The notes beneath the pieces were generated by a model, which worked only from the letters and a program-made list of their open reading frames with translations, did no database searches and was not told where the DNA came from. Both the position numbers and the translations under genes were made by a program. From Glycine soja (taxonomy: Eukaryota; Streptophyta; Magnoliopsida; Fabales; Fabaceae), in the NCBI RefSeq assembly GCF_004193775.1, contig NC_041019.1, positions 32,367,280 through 32,431,279 of the forward strand: DNA of 64,000 bases, read 5' to 3'. Positions 35,044-47,171 of this stretch are shown piece after piece; positions within the stretch are counted from its first letter, which is position 1, and the number at the start of each line of letters is the position of its first letter.

Positions 35044-38000
35044 GAGGAGCAACATAGGAACCACGAAGCAGACAGAAGAAGAGTGGAAGACCAAGGTACA
35101 CAAAGACACTAGCAATAGCGACATGAGCGACAAACTCCGCATGAACAGGAAATCGCCCAACAAATCATAGGTGTAATCAACACCATTGCGAGCAGATTTT
35201 CCTACGGGGGATAGTCCAGCTAGTCTTGAAAATGTCATCTGCAAGCCATTCGGGACATCAACATCAATTTTGTCAATGCACCATTACAATGAAGTTTCCC
35301 TCCTATCAGTTTCACGGATAGAGACTTCAAGGGTATCAACCTCGTCAACCATGATGACCCCGTGGTTGTCTCCGTCATCATTTCCAACTTCATGGTGTCC
35401 AGGGTCCTGATTGACCGGGGTAGTTCCACCGATATCCTATATTAAAAGGCTTTCCAGAGGCTCGAGGTCTCCCCCGACACATTCCACCCTCACACCAGTC
35501 CACTCCTCGACTTTGCCAGCGAGAGAGTAGAGACTAGAGGCTACGTTGACTTAATGACCACCTTCAGTCAAGGCAAGCTCTCCAGGAGCTTCATCATAAG
35601 ATATCTACTAGTTGATGCGGACACATCATACTTTGCTTTAGTCGGCAGGAAGACACTTAACGAGCTTGGAGCCATAGTCTCCACGCCCTATTTGAAAATG
35701 AAACTCCCTACCCTAACAAGGGAGATTGTGACAGTCAAGGTAGACCAAAAGCAAGCACGATAGTGCTATGCAGAGAGCCTGAAGGTAGCACCACATCCTC
35801 CCACCAAGGAGCTTACTAAGCCTCACCCCACAGTGACTGAAGGCACTCAAGTCATGAGCGTGGACAAATGGTCTCAAATCCGAGCCCTGACCGTCTACCA
35901 AGCAAGCCTAGGCGATGAATTCGACATAGATCCACAAGAGGACACCTCTGACAGAGGCTTGAAACCTCTAAAAGAGCTTATCAAGCTGCAACTCGGACAT
36001 CAACTCGGGCAGTGCACATGGCTCAATAGGGACCTCACCAGCCGTGAGCATCGGCGCATTGCCGACGTGCTACATAGAATCATGGATTTGTTTGCTTGGC
36101 AACCATCTGACATGCCGAGAATTCATCCTAGCATAATCTGCCACAAACTTGTCATCTGTCCCTAGGCCAAACCAATATCACAGAAGAAAAGAAAGATAGG
36201 AGAAGAACTATGTAAAGCCATCAAAGAAGAAATCGACAAACTCCTTAATGCAAATTTCATCCAAGAAGTCAGGTATTCTACTTGGCTCGCCAACGTCATC
36301 ATGGTCAAAAAGGCCAACGACAAATGGCGAATGTGCACCAACTACAATAATTTAAACAGGGTGTGCCCCAAAGACACATACCCTCTACCCAGCATTAATA
36401 GGCTAGTAGATGGAGCGTCCGGGTTCCAAGTGCTAAGCTTCCTAGACGCTTACTCCGAATACAACTAGATCAGGATGCATCCTCCAGTCAAGGAGAAACA
36501 ATGTTTATCACCGAAGATGCCAACTTTTGCTATAGGTTATGCCTTTTGGCCTAAAAAATGCTGGCGCTACATACCAATGATTGATGGACCGAGTCTTTAA
36601 ACAATAGATCGGATGAAACGTTGATGTATATGTGGAAAACATGGTTGCCAAGTCTCAAAGCATAGCCCAGCATGTGGTGGACCTGGAAGAAGTCTTTGGG
36701 GAACTCCGCAAATATGACATGTGCTTGAACCTTGAAAAATGTACTTTCGGGGTAGGCGGAGGCAAGTTCCTCGGCTTCATGATCACTCACTGAGGGATTG
36801 AAGCCAACCCCAACAAATGCACTGCCATACTGGAGATGCACAGCCCCACCAACATCCAAGAAGTTCATAAGTTGAATCGTAGGTTAGCATCCCTGTCCAG
36901 GTTCTTGCCAAAGCTCGCCAAAAAGGCGAAGTTGTTTTACAAACCGCTCAAGAAAACTGAGCCCTTCCAGACTTGTGAACAAGCCTTCTTAGCTTTCAAG
37001 AAGACCATAGCTACACTGCTAGTTTTGAGTCAACCTAAGCCAAGAGTACCCCTACTCCTGTATCTCTCAGTAGCTGACGAAGTCGTTAGCTCAGCCCTCA
37101 TACAAGAGGAAAGGAAGCACCAGCTCCCTATCTATTTCACTAGCTGCATACTCCATGACGCCGAGAAGTGCTACCAAACAATAGAAAAGGTGGTCCTTAG
37201 TTTGATGACTCAGCCCCTACTTCCAGAGTCATCAAGTGGTAGTCAAAACAAACTACCTCATCAAGTAGGTTTTGTGAAATCCTGAACTCATAGGAAGGAT
37301 GGTGGCCTGGTCTGTAGAACTTTTAGAGTTTGACATCTAGTACGAACCTCATGGCCCCATAAAGACACAATTCATGGCTGACTTTTTAGCAGAATTTGCT
37401 GGAAACGACACAACCACCTCAAACTGGTGGAACCTTTACATTGACAATGTGTCTAACATAAAAGGAAGCGTGGCAAGGATCATCCTTAAAGGTCCTAACA
37501 ATATAACTCTAGAGCAAGCCCTTAAGCTCAACTTCAGAGCCTCAAACAATTAGGGAGAGTATGAGACGCTCATTGCGGGTCTGAAACTAACAAGAGAAGT
37601 CGAGGCTAAGAAGCTGTGATGCTACACAGACTCACAACTTGTCCAAGGATAGGTTACCAACATATATCAGATCGAGGAAACAATGTTGATCAAGTACTAT
37701 CACATCACGAAGACTCTCATTGACAATTTCAAATGTTTTGAAATGTACTACATCCCCAGAGAAAGCAACACCGGAGCAGACTTGCTCTCCAAGATGGCCG
37801 ATACCAAGATGGTTGGGCACCTCAAGACTATCATCCAAGAGATACTCTAAACTCCCACCATAGATGTTGATGAAATTATGGCTAGAGAAAAGGAGGAACC
37901 AAATTGGATGACCCCCTACAAGAACTTCCTAATTAGGGGGAACTACCACCAAACAAAGACGAAGTTCAATGCCTCAAATGAAAGGTCGTTACTATGTCAT

Positions 38001-38800
38001 CCTTGGTGGCAAGCTATTCAAAAGAGGGTTGACAACACCCTTGCTAAAATGCCTAAACAGCCAATAGGCAAACTACATCATGAGAGAAATTTATGAAAGG
38101 ATCTGCAGTTTCCACACCAGAGGACGCTCCTTTGCCACCAAAGTGGTGCGAGCTGGCTACTACTAACACACAACGCAGACGCCCTTGACTTTACTAAGAG
38201 GTGCAGACAATGCCAAGAGTTTGTAGATGTGCCATGCACTCCTCCTGACAATCTTCACAGTCTGAGCTCCCCTTGGCCCTTTGCCATGTGGGGAATGGAC
38301 ATACTGGGACCACTACTTCACCAAGTGGGTAGAAGCAAGACCACTGCGGGAAATTACGACCAACGAGGTGGAAAATTTCACCTGGAAACACCTCATATGT
38401 AGGTACGACCTCCCATATGCCATTGTCACAGACAATGAAATTCAATTCAAAGCTCAGACTTACGAAGACTTCCTGACAACATCAAGCACCTAGTCACCTC
38501 TATCGAACATCCTCAGACCAACGGTCAGGCAGAGGCAACTAATAGAATCATCCTGAGGGCCCCACGTACTAGACTCAGCAAGTCTAAGGGTTTATGGAAA
38601 AAAGGAGCTCTCTAGCATACTCTGGGCGTACCACTATTTATCCCAGACAACAACCAATGAAACTCCTTACTGACTCACATATGGCATAGACGCGATGATC
38701 CTCGTTGAAGTCGGGGAATTGTTGACAATGAAACTATTATTCTAGCAACAACAAAATGAAGAAAATCTGAGGGTAGAACCCCTTTCTCTTTTCATAATCT
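35044..38800 (+). pseudogene. Element E pol, broken (protease, RT, dual RNase H, integrase)
   Basis: Protease-like LIDRGSS near 35410. RT from about 36180: a conserved stretch EEIDKLLNANFIQEVRYSTW, LNRVCPKDTYPLP, FLDAYSEYN then a stop, and the YVDD box decayed to YVEN near 36630. First RNase H at 36836-37285. A second RNase H at about 37430-37640 (LYIDNVSNIKGS, then GEYETLIAGLKL, then CYTDSQLVQG) marks the Tat lineage. Integrase pieces at 38100-38760 ([40 protein letters not shown]). Stops and frameshifts are scattered across all parts. It is dead. Confidence 0.8.
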
Positions 38801-38932
38801 TCTTATCAAGACAAGAACATTCATAGTCGTAGCTTTAAGGCTCTTAAAACCCAAGGACTACCCTTGGTGAGCCCCCCTTCTAGCACTAAGTCTCCAATAC
38901 GTGTCACCTACAGCAAGTGACATGTATGTGTT

Positions 38933-40036
38933 TGTTGTCCGACAAGTGTACCGGATCGCACAAGTAGTATAAAACGGTAAGAACCGAGTATCGAACACTC
39001 GGGGAACTTGTGTTATTTGGTAAGCTATTTCAGGAAATAGGTGTCCGGTGTGTGTAAATGTAAGTGTGAATATGAACAAGTGTATAAACTATCTGTGCAA
39101 AAAGAAAGAAAATCGCGCGAGAGAAGTGATGTGTAAAAACAAGTAGAGAACATGTTGGTCTTCCTAATAGGTGTCTGATGCTAAAAAGATATTCTCTATC
39201 TAACAATGCTCCTATGTTCTTATGGTGTCTCCTAAGATACTAAACCCCGATTCCTCATGATAGTTTAGCCTAATCCTGATCAAGCATCATCCGCAGATTC
39301 CTCTTGTAAGACTAAACTCAACCAGGACCACATTAAGACACACATACTCAACTAAATTATCGCACCCCGATTCCTCGTGAAAGCACGACAACTCAGCCCT
39401 GCATTATCAAGGACTTTAGAGTCAGACCAGTTTCCACTATTGAATGACCCTAACAAAGCATGCATCTACGTGATCAAGGTAAAAGCATACTAGAATGAAA
39501 AGTAGATAGCACAGAGAACACACAAAACATCATTAAATAGATATAAATATATTTACATCAGGTACCTACAGGGAAGATCCAATAGAGGATTTAGCTTTCC
39601 ATACCAGGAAGCCTTCTTAACAACAAAAAGAAGAACAAGATGAAAGATTGCAAAAATACAAGTGGTAAGGATGTCTCCTTCACCTCTAGGATCTCACAAT
39701 CACTCACAAACTCATCTCAAGCTCTCAAATCGGCTCCTGCTTCAAGCTTTGGTCTCTACAGATCTTCACACAGCAAAATCTCTCAAAACTCTGTGGAACT
39801 TGGACCTTTCTCTCTAGAAACCCTAGACATGCAAAGCTCTTAATCCCAGTCCAAACTCCCTTCACAAAATCTGATTTCAGGCTGAAATAGGTGGCCTTGT
39901 TCGTGCTCGTGCGCTTAGCGCACATATGGACCGCTTTGTGCACGTTAGTGATTTTTGTCTTAGCGTGCCTTTCTCGCTTAGCGGATGAACTGAAGCGGTG
40001 CGCTTAGAGAGATGAAGTGGTGCACTTAGTGAACCT
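38933..40036 (-). repeat. Element D 3' LTR, outer part
   Basis: On the plus strand it begins TGTTGTCCGACAAG, so the minus-strand LTR ends CTTGTCGGACAACA. It continues, after the insertion of element C, at 53927-54235, where it meets a polypurine tract. GTGTT (38928-38932) is the left flank; the right flank is outside the window. A CTTAGCG motif recurs, including the hairpin GTGCGC-TTA-GCGCAC at 39909-39923. I see no coding sequence in it. Confidence 0.7.
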
Positions 40037-41879
40037 TGTCGCAACCTATCATTTTGCGGGCGAGCGAGGCGAGGCTCACGGGTGCGTCTTCCAAAGGAGG
40101 CAAATGCGCGGAGTCGCCACCAACGTTTATTTGTGGAAAACGTTGGAAAAACTGAAGGAAACCGGTCATGAAGAATATTCCAGATTCGGGAGTTGTATTT
40201 ACGTTTGAGGAAGGTATTAGCACCTCTCACGTTTGTCCCAAAGGACAACAGCCTTAAATTAGAATTGTGTGAAATTGTGTACCTAAAATTTTATTTCTTT
40301 TTTATTTTTGAGGTCGACAAAAGCGGGGCTCTTGCTCCTACGTACCCTCCATCGAAGAGGAAATCAAACCTACGTAGTTCTTTCTAAAGGGCGAATCAAG
40401 CGATTCTTTTTACTTGGAAGGAGGTCCTTTTAAGGTGTTAGACCTTAAAATGACCCATTTTTACTTGGTGAGAAAAACTGAGGTATCGAACCTTAAAATC
40501 CTTTTTAGTGATTTTTTGTGGACGAGCTTGACTTTGCGAGTTGATTTTAGCCTTAGTTTCACTTTAGTTATTAGTCAATTCAATTAAGAAAGAGAAATCC
40601 CAAAGAGAAACGTCCGATTGATTTTTTAGGTTTATTTTACTAAAAGATATTTTTTTATTATTATATTATTATTTTTCAGGATATTTTGATTATTTTATTA
40701 TTATTTTGCCTTTTTTTGGTTTAACTGTGGCTACAACGTGAACGATCGGTTATATTTTGTTTTAACAGTGATTAAACGAGATTACAACACAAATGATCGG
40801 TTGAAATTCATTTTATCATTTATTAGGTGAGAAAACGACTTAAATAAACGGTTAAAGCACGTTAAAAATGAAAGAAAAGAAAACTGAAAGTAAACGAAAT
40901 TAAAGTGAAAGTACACAAAATGAGAAATGAATTGAAAGTCTTGGATTCGAAAACTTACCCGTTGAAGAACGAAGAACGAACGAAGAACGGATGAAGAACG
41001 GTGAAGAACGACGAAGAACGATGAAGAATTTCCACAGAATCGCTTACGGAGGCGTTACGGAAGCACTTCGACTCGATTTTTCTTCACGAAAATGTGTTTT
41101 TTGCCCAAAATAGCCGAAATGCATAGCCAAGGGGTCTTGAACATTTTGAAACAGCTCCCCCCTCCCCTATTTATAGGAAAAAAGGGAGGTGCTTGCCGCC
41201 CAGAGACTTAATGAAGAAGATTTCTAAGCGCACCCGAATTACTAAGTTCACCCCCCTTTTCGTATTTTACGGAAAAGTTACGGAAGCCTTACGGAAGTGT
41301 TTCGGATTTGATTTTCATCTTTTTTCTCTTCCCTTTCACCAATGTTAAGTGGAATATGCTTACCCAAGGTTTTCAGAAATTTTACGGAAGCATTACGGAA
41401 GCGAAGGAAGCCCCGGAAACCATTTTTCAAAAATGTGGAGGAGCTTGCCGCCCAGTTGCTTCCTCCTTAAGCAACCCAACTTCCAAAATGTTCCGGAAGG
41501 GCCTAGATTTGAATTGCTGTTTACACCCCTTTTACTAAATACACCCCCTTTTGCTTTTTTGGTGATCCTTTTTCCGTAACGTTACGAAACTTTATGAATT
41601 TCGTAACGATACTTGTTTCCTTTCCGTAAGGTTATGGAATTACTCCTTTTTTAGCTTTCGGAATGTTACAGAAACTCACGGATTGCGTAACAATACTTCC
41701 TTTTGATTTCCAGCATGTTATGGAATTTCACGGATTGCGTAACAATGCTTCCTTTTGATTTCTGGCATGTCTCGGAACTTCACGTATTGTGCAACAAAGG
41801 GTGTCAAGTACCTCGAAGCGGTCAAACAAAGGTTGCATGCCATCAAACAATGGTCCCTGGACGAAATTAGGGTATGACA
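40037..41879 (-). repeat. Element C 3' LTR
   Basis: 1843 bp, matching 52060-53921 closely. It lacks a block of about 25 bp near 41635 that the 5' copy keeps (around 53660). The middle is rich in the motif TTACGGAA(G/A) on the plus strand, a short repeated word of unclear role. Confidence 0.9.
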
Positions 41880-41899
41880 GTTGCCCCTCTTTACTTACC
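41880..41899 (-). other. Polypurine tract of element C
   Basis: Minus-strand GTAAAGAGGGGCAAC directly precedes the LTR start TGTCATACCC, the form usual for Ogre-type elements. Confidence 0.75.
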
Positions 41900-41954
41900 T
41901 TTTACCGGAGATAAGAGGAAAGCAAAGATAAAACACTGATTTCGTCCGTCTTCG

Positions 41955-42186
41955 CCTTTGATGGTGGAGGATAGACGAACAGCGCTAGGCAATCAATTCG
42001 TGGGGCTCCAGACTCGATGGTGGAGGATGCATGAATGACAAGCAATTCATGGGGCTTCGGATAAGATTTGAGGGTGGAGGATAGACGAACAGCGCTAGGC
42101 AATCAATTCGTGGGGCTCCAGACTCGATGGTGGAGGATACATGAATGATAAGCAATTCATGGGGCTCCGGATAAGATTTGAGGGTG
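41955..42186. repeat. Tandem duplication, about 115 bp, two units
   Basis: Both units run GGTGGAGGATAGACGAACAG, CAATCAATTCGTGGGGCTCC, then GGTGGAGGAT(G/A)CATGAATGA and end with GGATAAGATTTGAGGG. They differ by only a few bases. Confidence 0.85.
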
Positions 42187-44666
42187 GATCAACATGGTCT
42201 TTTCATCGTGCGAGCCTGATCTTGATATCTGGGGCAAATCAAATTCGTGTGTCAAGGTGTCGGTCCCGGGTTGAATTTCCATATCATTTCCATGAGGTAC
42301 GCATAACAATGATGATTTGGGAACAACATGCAAAATTAGTCATGGCTACAGCTAGGTGGGTACTCAAGCATCCAGTTTATGGCATTGTGATACTAAGGCT
42401 TGGGATTTACACAAGTAGACCCAATATTTCCAAATTATGCTCTTTCATCGGTTCAATGAATCCATCCATTCTTATCTCGGTTATTATGAAAAATGAACTC
42501 TTAGCGTTAGTCTCTTGTTTCCAAAAGATATGTTTGCTCTCTACGAATGATTTATGCTTCCTATGACCATAACATGCCGACCTTCGAGGTCTTTCTTTCT
42601 TTTTCTTTTTGTTTCATTTTTTATGTTTGCAAAAACTATACATCCATCGTTATCTATGAGAAAAACTTTTTCTTTGTACACCTACATTCCTATACACAAC
42701 AATCTTTTTCTGTATACACACGCATTAAAAACTCTTTCTCTTTATATCAACATGGTCTATATACAAACTCTATTCTTGTTCAAAGACTTCTTTTTCATTT
42801 TTTCAACATACACTCATGGCTTATACAAAATTTTCTTTATATACCCTCATTACTCACACACAAGAATTTCTTTTCACACCTTATTTACACACACACAAAA
42901 TCTTTCCATACATTTTTTTACATATAAAAAACTCTTTTCTTTTCTTTATATATATAGACACGACATATGTTCACAATGCCTCTTTCTTTTTTCTATTCTT
43001 GGTGTTATCATGATTTTTTTTTGTTTTATTTTTAGGACGACGTTCCTAAAGGAAAACTCTACAAGGTTCCGAAATTTCAACAAACATTACCGACAATAAT
43101 GGAGTAAGCACTAACCCAACAATCCAAACAAAACGTATGCACAAAACAAACGACGATCGAAAAAACAAAACAAACATTAGTCCCTCAAGTCATAGAAACA
43201 AGATAACATACAAATGATAAATGATGGAACATACGGATTTGGGGATCCCACGGTCATGTGGCTCCGCATGCCACCGGACTCTTGGGTCACGGTAACAAAA
43301 GGTGGGGTGGTCGAAAAAAGTAGGGCTTTTGCTCCTACGTATCCTCAATTTGTGATGAGGAACTCAGACCTACGTAGTTCTTGATAACTGTGAGACTAAA
43401 AATAGTCTTGGTGTTTTCTTCACTAAAATGCGAACATGCTTTAGTAAAGAGACGAAACTTCCAACTGATCAGAGCAACATATGCTTTTTTTTTATGAAAA
43501 ATGATGTGTCTATCGGGGAAGGAGAGTATGCTGATGAAATTTTCTCATAACCATAAATGAGATTTTGGATGTTAGCATTTCGTTTCTAAACGACCATTTA
43601 GAGGAAACACTGGGTCCAACAAAAATAGGAGAAAATCACTCAAAGTGTATCAATCTCACACAGGTAAGTGTTTTATCCTAATTCCGAACCATAGATATGT
43701 CATGACTTGATTTTGCAAATCATTTCCTATCAAATCAAAGATTACATGTGTGATCATGGATCAATAGGACCCCTTTTTTTTGGGAATGATTTTTAGGTGG
43801 GGAATATGGCTTTGAATGTTTTTGCCTTTTCCTTTTCTGTTTTTGTTTAGTGCGGGGCGAGAAAGTCGCTAGCGCACATGATTTTGGTTGGCAATCAAAG
43901 GGAGAGGACCACTTTTGGTCGTGGTTTCCTTTTTTCTTGTTTACTTGGTGACAATTCTGTATTGTTCAGATATTGTCTGGTCCAAAGACCTTTCTGCATA
44001 TTTCTTTTGTTTTCTTCTGATCTTTGATCGGGAACTTTCTTTCTTTTTTCTTTTTGCTTTCTCCTACTCTTTGATTGGAATTTTCCTTTTCTTTTTTTTT
44101 TGTTTTCTTCCGAGGGCAAGGATCGACATTCTCACCCTGGGTCAAGGTTTATGATAAGTTGGGATTTTGGCTTAAGGCTTGTAGAACGGCTGGTCATGAT
44201 ATATGTCAGGGTTTGGCCAGCGGTTCGAGGATAAAGGGGATGCCCCACATTATTTCTATGACACACATGCAATGATGACGATTAAGAAATTTTATGCAAA
44301 ACTGGTCATGCATGCACCCATGTGGACACTCAAGCATCAAGTTTTTATGGTCATGTGACACTAGGGCTCAAGATTCATTTTCCCTATTTTAAGTCAACCT
44401 AGTGTTTCCAAAATATGTTCTTTTATCAAATCATGCATTCATCCGAGTCCATTTTGGGCGTTCGGGAAAATTTTCACAGCATTCACCCTTCAGGTGTATA
44501 CACATTTTTTCAAAAACTGGTTAAGATCAGTAAAATCTTTCAAAGAAAAGTTGGAAATTATCTCTTTTCACAAGCATGTTGTTTTTTAGCTAGACAACTT
44601 TTTCTTTTTTATTTTTTTCTTCCTTCTTTTTTTTTCTTGCTCGCTCTTTTTGCTCTTTTTTTTTCC
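42187..44666. other. Element C interior, repeat-rich and non-coding
   Basis: 42590-43060 is pyrimidine-rich low-complexity DNA whose long open frames reflect composition. 42305-42475 and about 44270-44450 are diverged copies of one block (CTCAAGCATC(C/A)AGTTT and TTTCCAAA(T/A)TATG(C/T)TCTTT). 43298-43395 resembles a piece of the element's own LTR (40310-40390). I see no gene. Confidence 0.6.
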
Positions 44667-44930
44667 ATGAGGTATTTTGCTACCTAAACATACGTATATT
44701 TTTGTGAGGTATTTTGCTATATACATGCGTGTCCAAGGTATCTTGCTACCTAAACATACATATATATGTTTTGTGAGATATTTTTTCTATATACATGCAT
44801 ATCCAAGGTATCTTGCTACCTAAACATACATATATATATTTTGTGAAGTATTTTTGCTACATACATGCATATCCAAGGTATCTTTCTACCTAAACATACA
44901 TACATACATACAGATATATATATATATATT
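44667..44930. repeat. Tandem repeat of about 75 bp, over three units
   Basis: Units contain CCAAGGTATCTTGCTACCTA, AACATACATATATAT and TTTTGTGA(A/G)(G/A)TATTTT, then TACATACATGCATAT. The last unit ends in short TACA and AT runs. Confidence 0.8.
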
Positions 44931-45200
44931 GTGAAGTATGACTACCTTCCAAGCTTGTGCTTGTTTTATTTAAATTCCTAGGATCATGAGCAACTAGGTG
45001 TGTCCTGCTATGACTTGAGAAACAAAAGTGATCAAATAACAAGCAGAGATTTAAAAGGTACTAGGTTGCCTCCTAGTAGCACTTCTTTAACGTCTTGAAA
45101 TGGACGCCTTATGACTTGCCGGTCACGGACCTAGTACTTTGCTTACCTTTGGCTTTGGACTTAGTCGCCTATTGGTCGGCCATGTGCCGTAGGCAACGCT

Positions 45201-45723
45201 CTAACCTTTTTGTGGATGAGCTGAGGTGAACTCTAGAGGTGGTGGCGGTGCGTCTGTTGCCCGCTGCAGGCCATCCCCAGGCTGCTGGGGTGTTTCGCCC
45301 TGCGCCTGCCAGGGGGCGCAGTACTTCTTGATGAAAGCTCGATTAGTAGGGGACCTAATGATCTCGCTGGGGGCAACAAGCACCCCGTAGAACCGACAGA
45401 GGCCCGTAATTAGAGTTGGCAACTCTAAGACCCTGTTGGACTTCTCCGGGTCCACATGGTGTCTTGCGGGCGTGATCCCTACAAACAATAGATGACATCA
45501 GAAATCAGTTGAGAGATGTGCCTACTTACCTATGTCACGATGGCATGAACTTGTTGGGGGGGACGGGCACCCTGTAGGACTAACAGAGGCCCGTAACCAG
45601 AGCTGGAAACCCCAGGGCCTTGTTGGACTTCTTCGGGTCCACTGGGTGTCTTGCGGGCGTGATCCCTGCAAACAATAGATGACATCATAAATCAATTTAG
45701 CCATATGCATACTTACCTATGTC
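45201..45723 (-). pseudogene. 'Plant transposon protein' fragment, tandemly duplicated
   Basis: Minus-strand frame 45488-45201 encodes FVGITPARHHVDPEKSNRVL, then LPTLITGLCRFYGVLVAPSE and TNRAFIKKYCAP, a stretch found in the plant transposon protein (Transposase_32-like) ORFs of legume repeats. A second diverged copy of the GITPARH...LVLQ part lies at 45566-45710. Both copies carry the same upstream intron-like stretch (CAAACAATAGATGACATCA in plus orientation near 45482 and 45669), so the unit of about 180 bp was duplicated. Only the C-terminal part of the domain remains. The function is unknown. Confidence 0.55.
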
Positions 45724-46079
45724 GGAACAACACAGACCAACTGATACTTCCACAGGGGGAGATCGACATTGCGGTCGTTCGGCAGAATGTTGCTAAGTAG
45801 CAACATCATCTATATCTGTGTAAGAGTGGTCATGTTGGCGCGCATGATCCACACTCGTCTCTTTGCAGTGGCACGAGTGAAATCTTGCCCCGATATGTAT
45901 AGTAGCTGCGTGATAGCCTCCCTCTTTGGTTGTGCTCGCACAGTTGGTTGCCCTCCAATATCAGGGGGTGGCCCAGGAACTGACAAAAGGAAACTACTGG
46001 CCCCTTAACCGGGAGTGCAAGTCTCGGTTAAGCATTTAAGGGCAGAGGACTTTAAATTCTCTTAAAGTGTGGCTATGGA

Positions 46080-46300
46080 GCCCACTGAAAGTGAGGACAC
46101 GTAGCCTTCTAAAGTCGGTGACATGTCACCCTTTGAAGGTGAGGACGTCCAGCCCACTAAAGGAGAGGGTGTGCAGCCCTCTGAAGGCGAGGACGTGCAA
46201 CCCTCTAAAGGTGAGAACGTGTAGCCCTCTGAAGGCGAGGGCGTGTAGCCCTCTGATGGCGAGGACGTGTAGACCTCTAAAAGTGAGGGTACTAGTACCC
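46080..46300. repeat. 30-bp tandem repeat, about seven units
   Basis: The core is CC(C/T)TCTGAAGGCGAGG(A/G)CGTG(T/C)AG with period 30. In the minus frame 46355-46062 it encodes a 10-residue repeat of the type SPSEGYTPSP. Variation between units is mostly silent or conservative. Confidence 0.85.
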
Positions 46301-46811
46301 AAGGGTCCACCCTTATGAGAAAGCAAGAGATCGGCTCATCGAGAGGGTCGGTCATCCCAAATTCACAAGATTGGAGATTAGAGGTAAGAAATCTATGCAG
46401 TTAACATGATTTTTAGGGATGCAAATGCATGCAACCTTTGTCTTGAAATGCGGTAAATGCGGACTTCATATGCAACAATGCAATGTATTGGAAAGTTGTA
46501 CAATGTTCATGACATTCTTTCCCTATTTTGTGATTTTTTTTATTTAATTTTTTTCTTTATTTTTTTTATTTTTTATTATTATTTTTTTTGGAAAACACAG
46601 ATTGACTGTCCTTTTGAAATAGGTGATAATTCATGCAACCTTATCCTATCTTTTGCTAATCTCTCCGGGAACTCCCTCAGAGTGTATGTTCTATTTGATT
46701 TAGTCACTTGACCATTTTGGAGTGACGGCAATGGAGCCGTTTGACGTTTAATCAATCCATTGAAATTCCAGGGTTCATCCTCTTCTTTCTTTTTTTTTTC
46801 TGTTTAAAAGA

Positions 46812-47040
46812 ACATCGACGGGTGAGAACTTTTGATCTGCCCCTATGTTCACTTGAGGCTCATGCATGATGCCCCTCATTGCCCCAGTGTAAGGCTTTGA
46901 GGTATCCATTTTTATCTTTCATCATGACCTTGTAGTTGGGAACCCATTGGGTGAGAACTTTTAATCTGCCCCTATGTTCACTTGAGGCTCATGCACGATG
47001 TCCCTCATTGCCCCAGTGTAAGGCTTTGAGGTGCCAATCG
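46812..47040. repeat. Tandem duplication of about 133 bp
   Basis: Two copies of GGGTGAGAACTTTT(G/A)ATCTG through GTGTAAGGCTTTGAGGT, starting near 46819 and 46950, differing at few positions. Confidence 0.85.
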
Positions 47041-47171
47041 TTGTCTTGTTTTCACAACCTCGTAGTGAGGAAGAATGAAAGAAGCGGTTGATTCTTGCAA
47101 AAAGAATTTCCCAAGGACGAGAAATAGTTGAAGGATTTTTTCAGTTGATGGATTAAGTCAAATGACTCCTA

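Larger units (their letters stand above)
31904..38932 (+). mobile_element. Tat-type Ty3/gypsy element E, decayed, 3' part cut by element D
   Basis: 5' LTR (from about 31904, TGTTAAGGACCC, to 33703, GTAAGAACA) interrupted by a Mutator-like element; primer-site-like sequence at 33704; gag (to 35043); then pol pieces for protease, RT, two RNase H domains and integrase up to 38932, where element D begins. The second RNase H after the usual one is typical of the Tat lineage. Stops and frameshifts are frequent throughout, so this is the oldest recognisable layer of the right half. The 3' LTR is not visible. Confidence 0.75.

Noticed and set aside
42554..43099. Open frame of 181 codons on the plus strand with overlapping open frames
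   Set aside because: It lies in pyrimidine-rich low-complexity DNA; the Phe/Leu/Tyr/His-rich product and several overlapping open frames reflect composition, not a gene.
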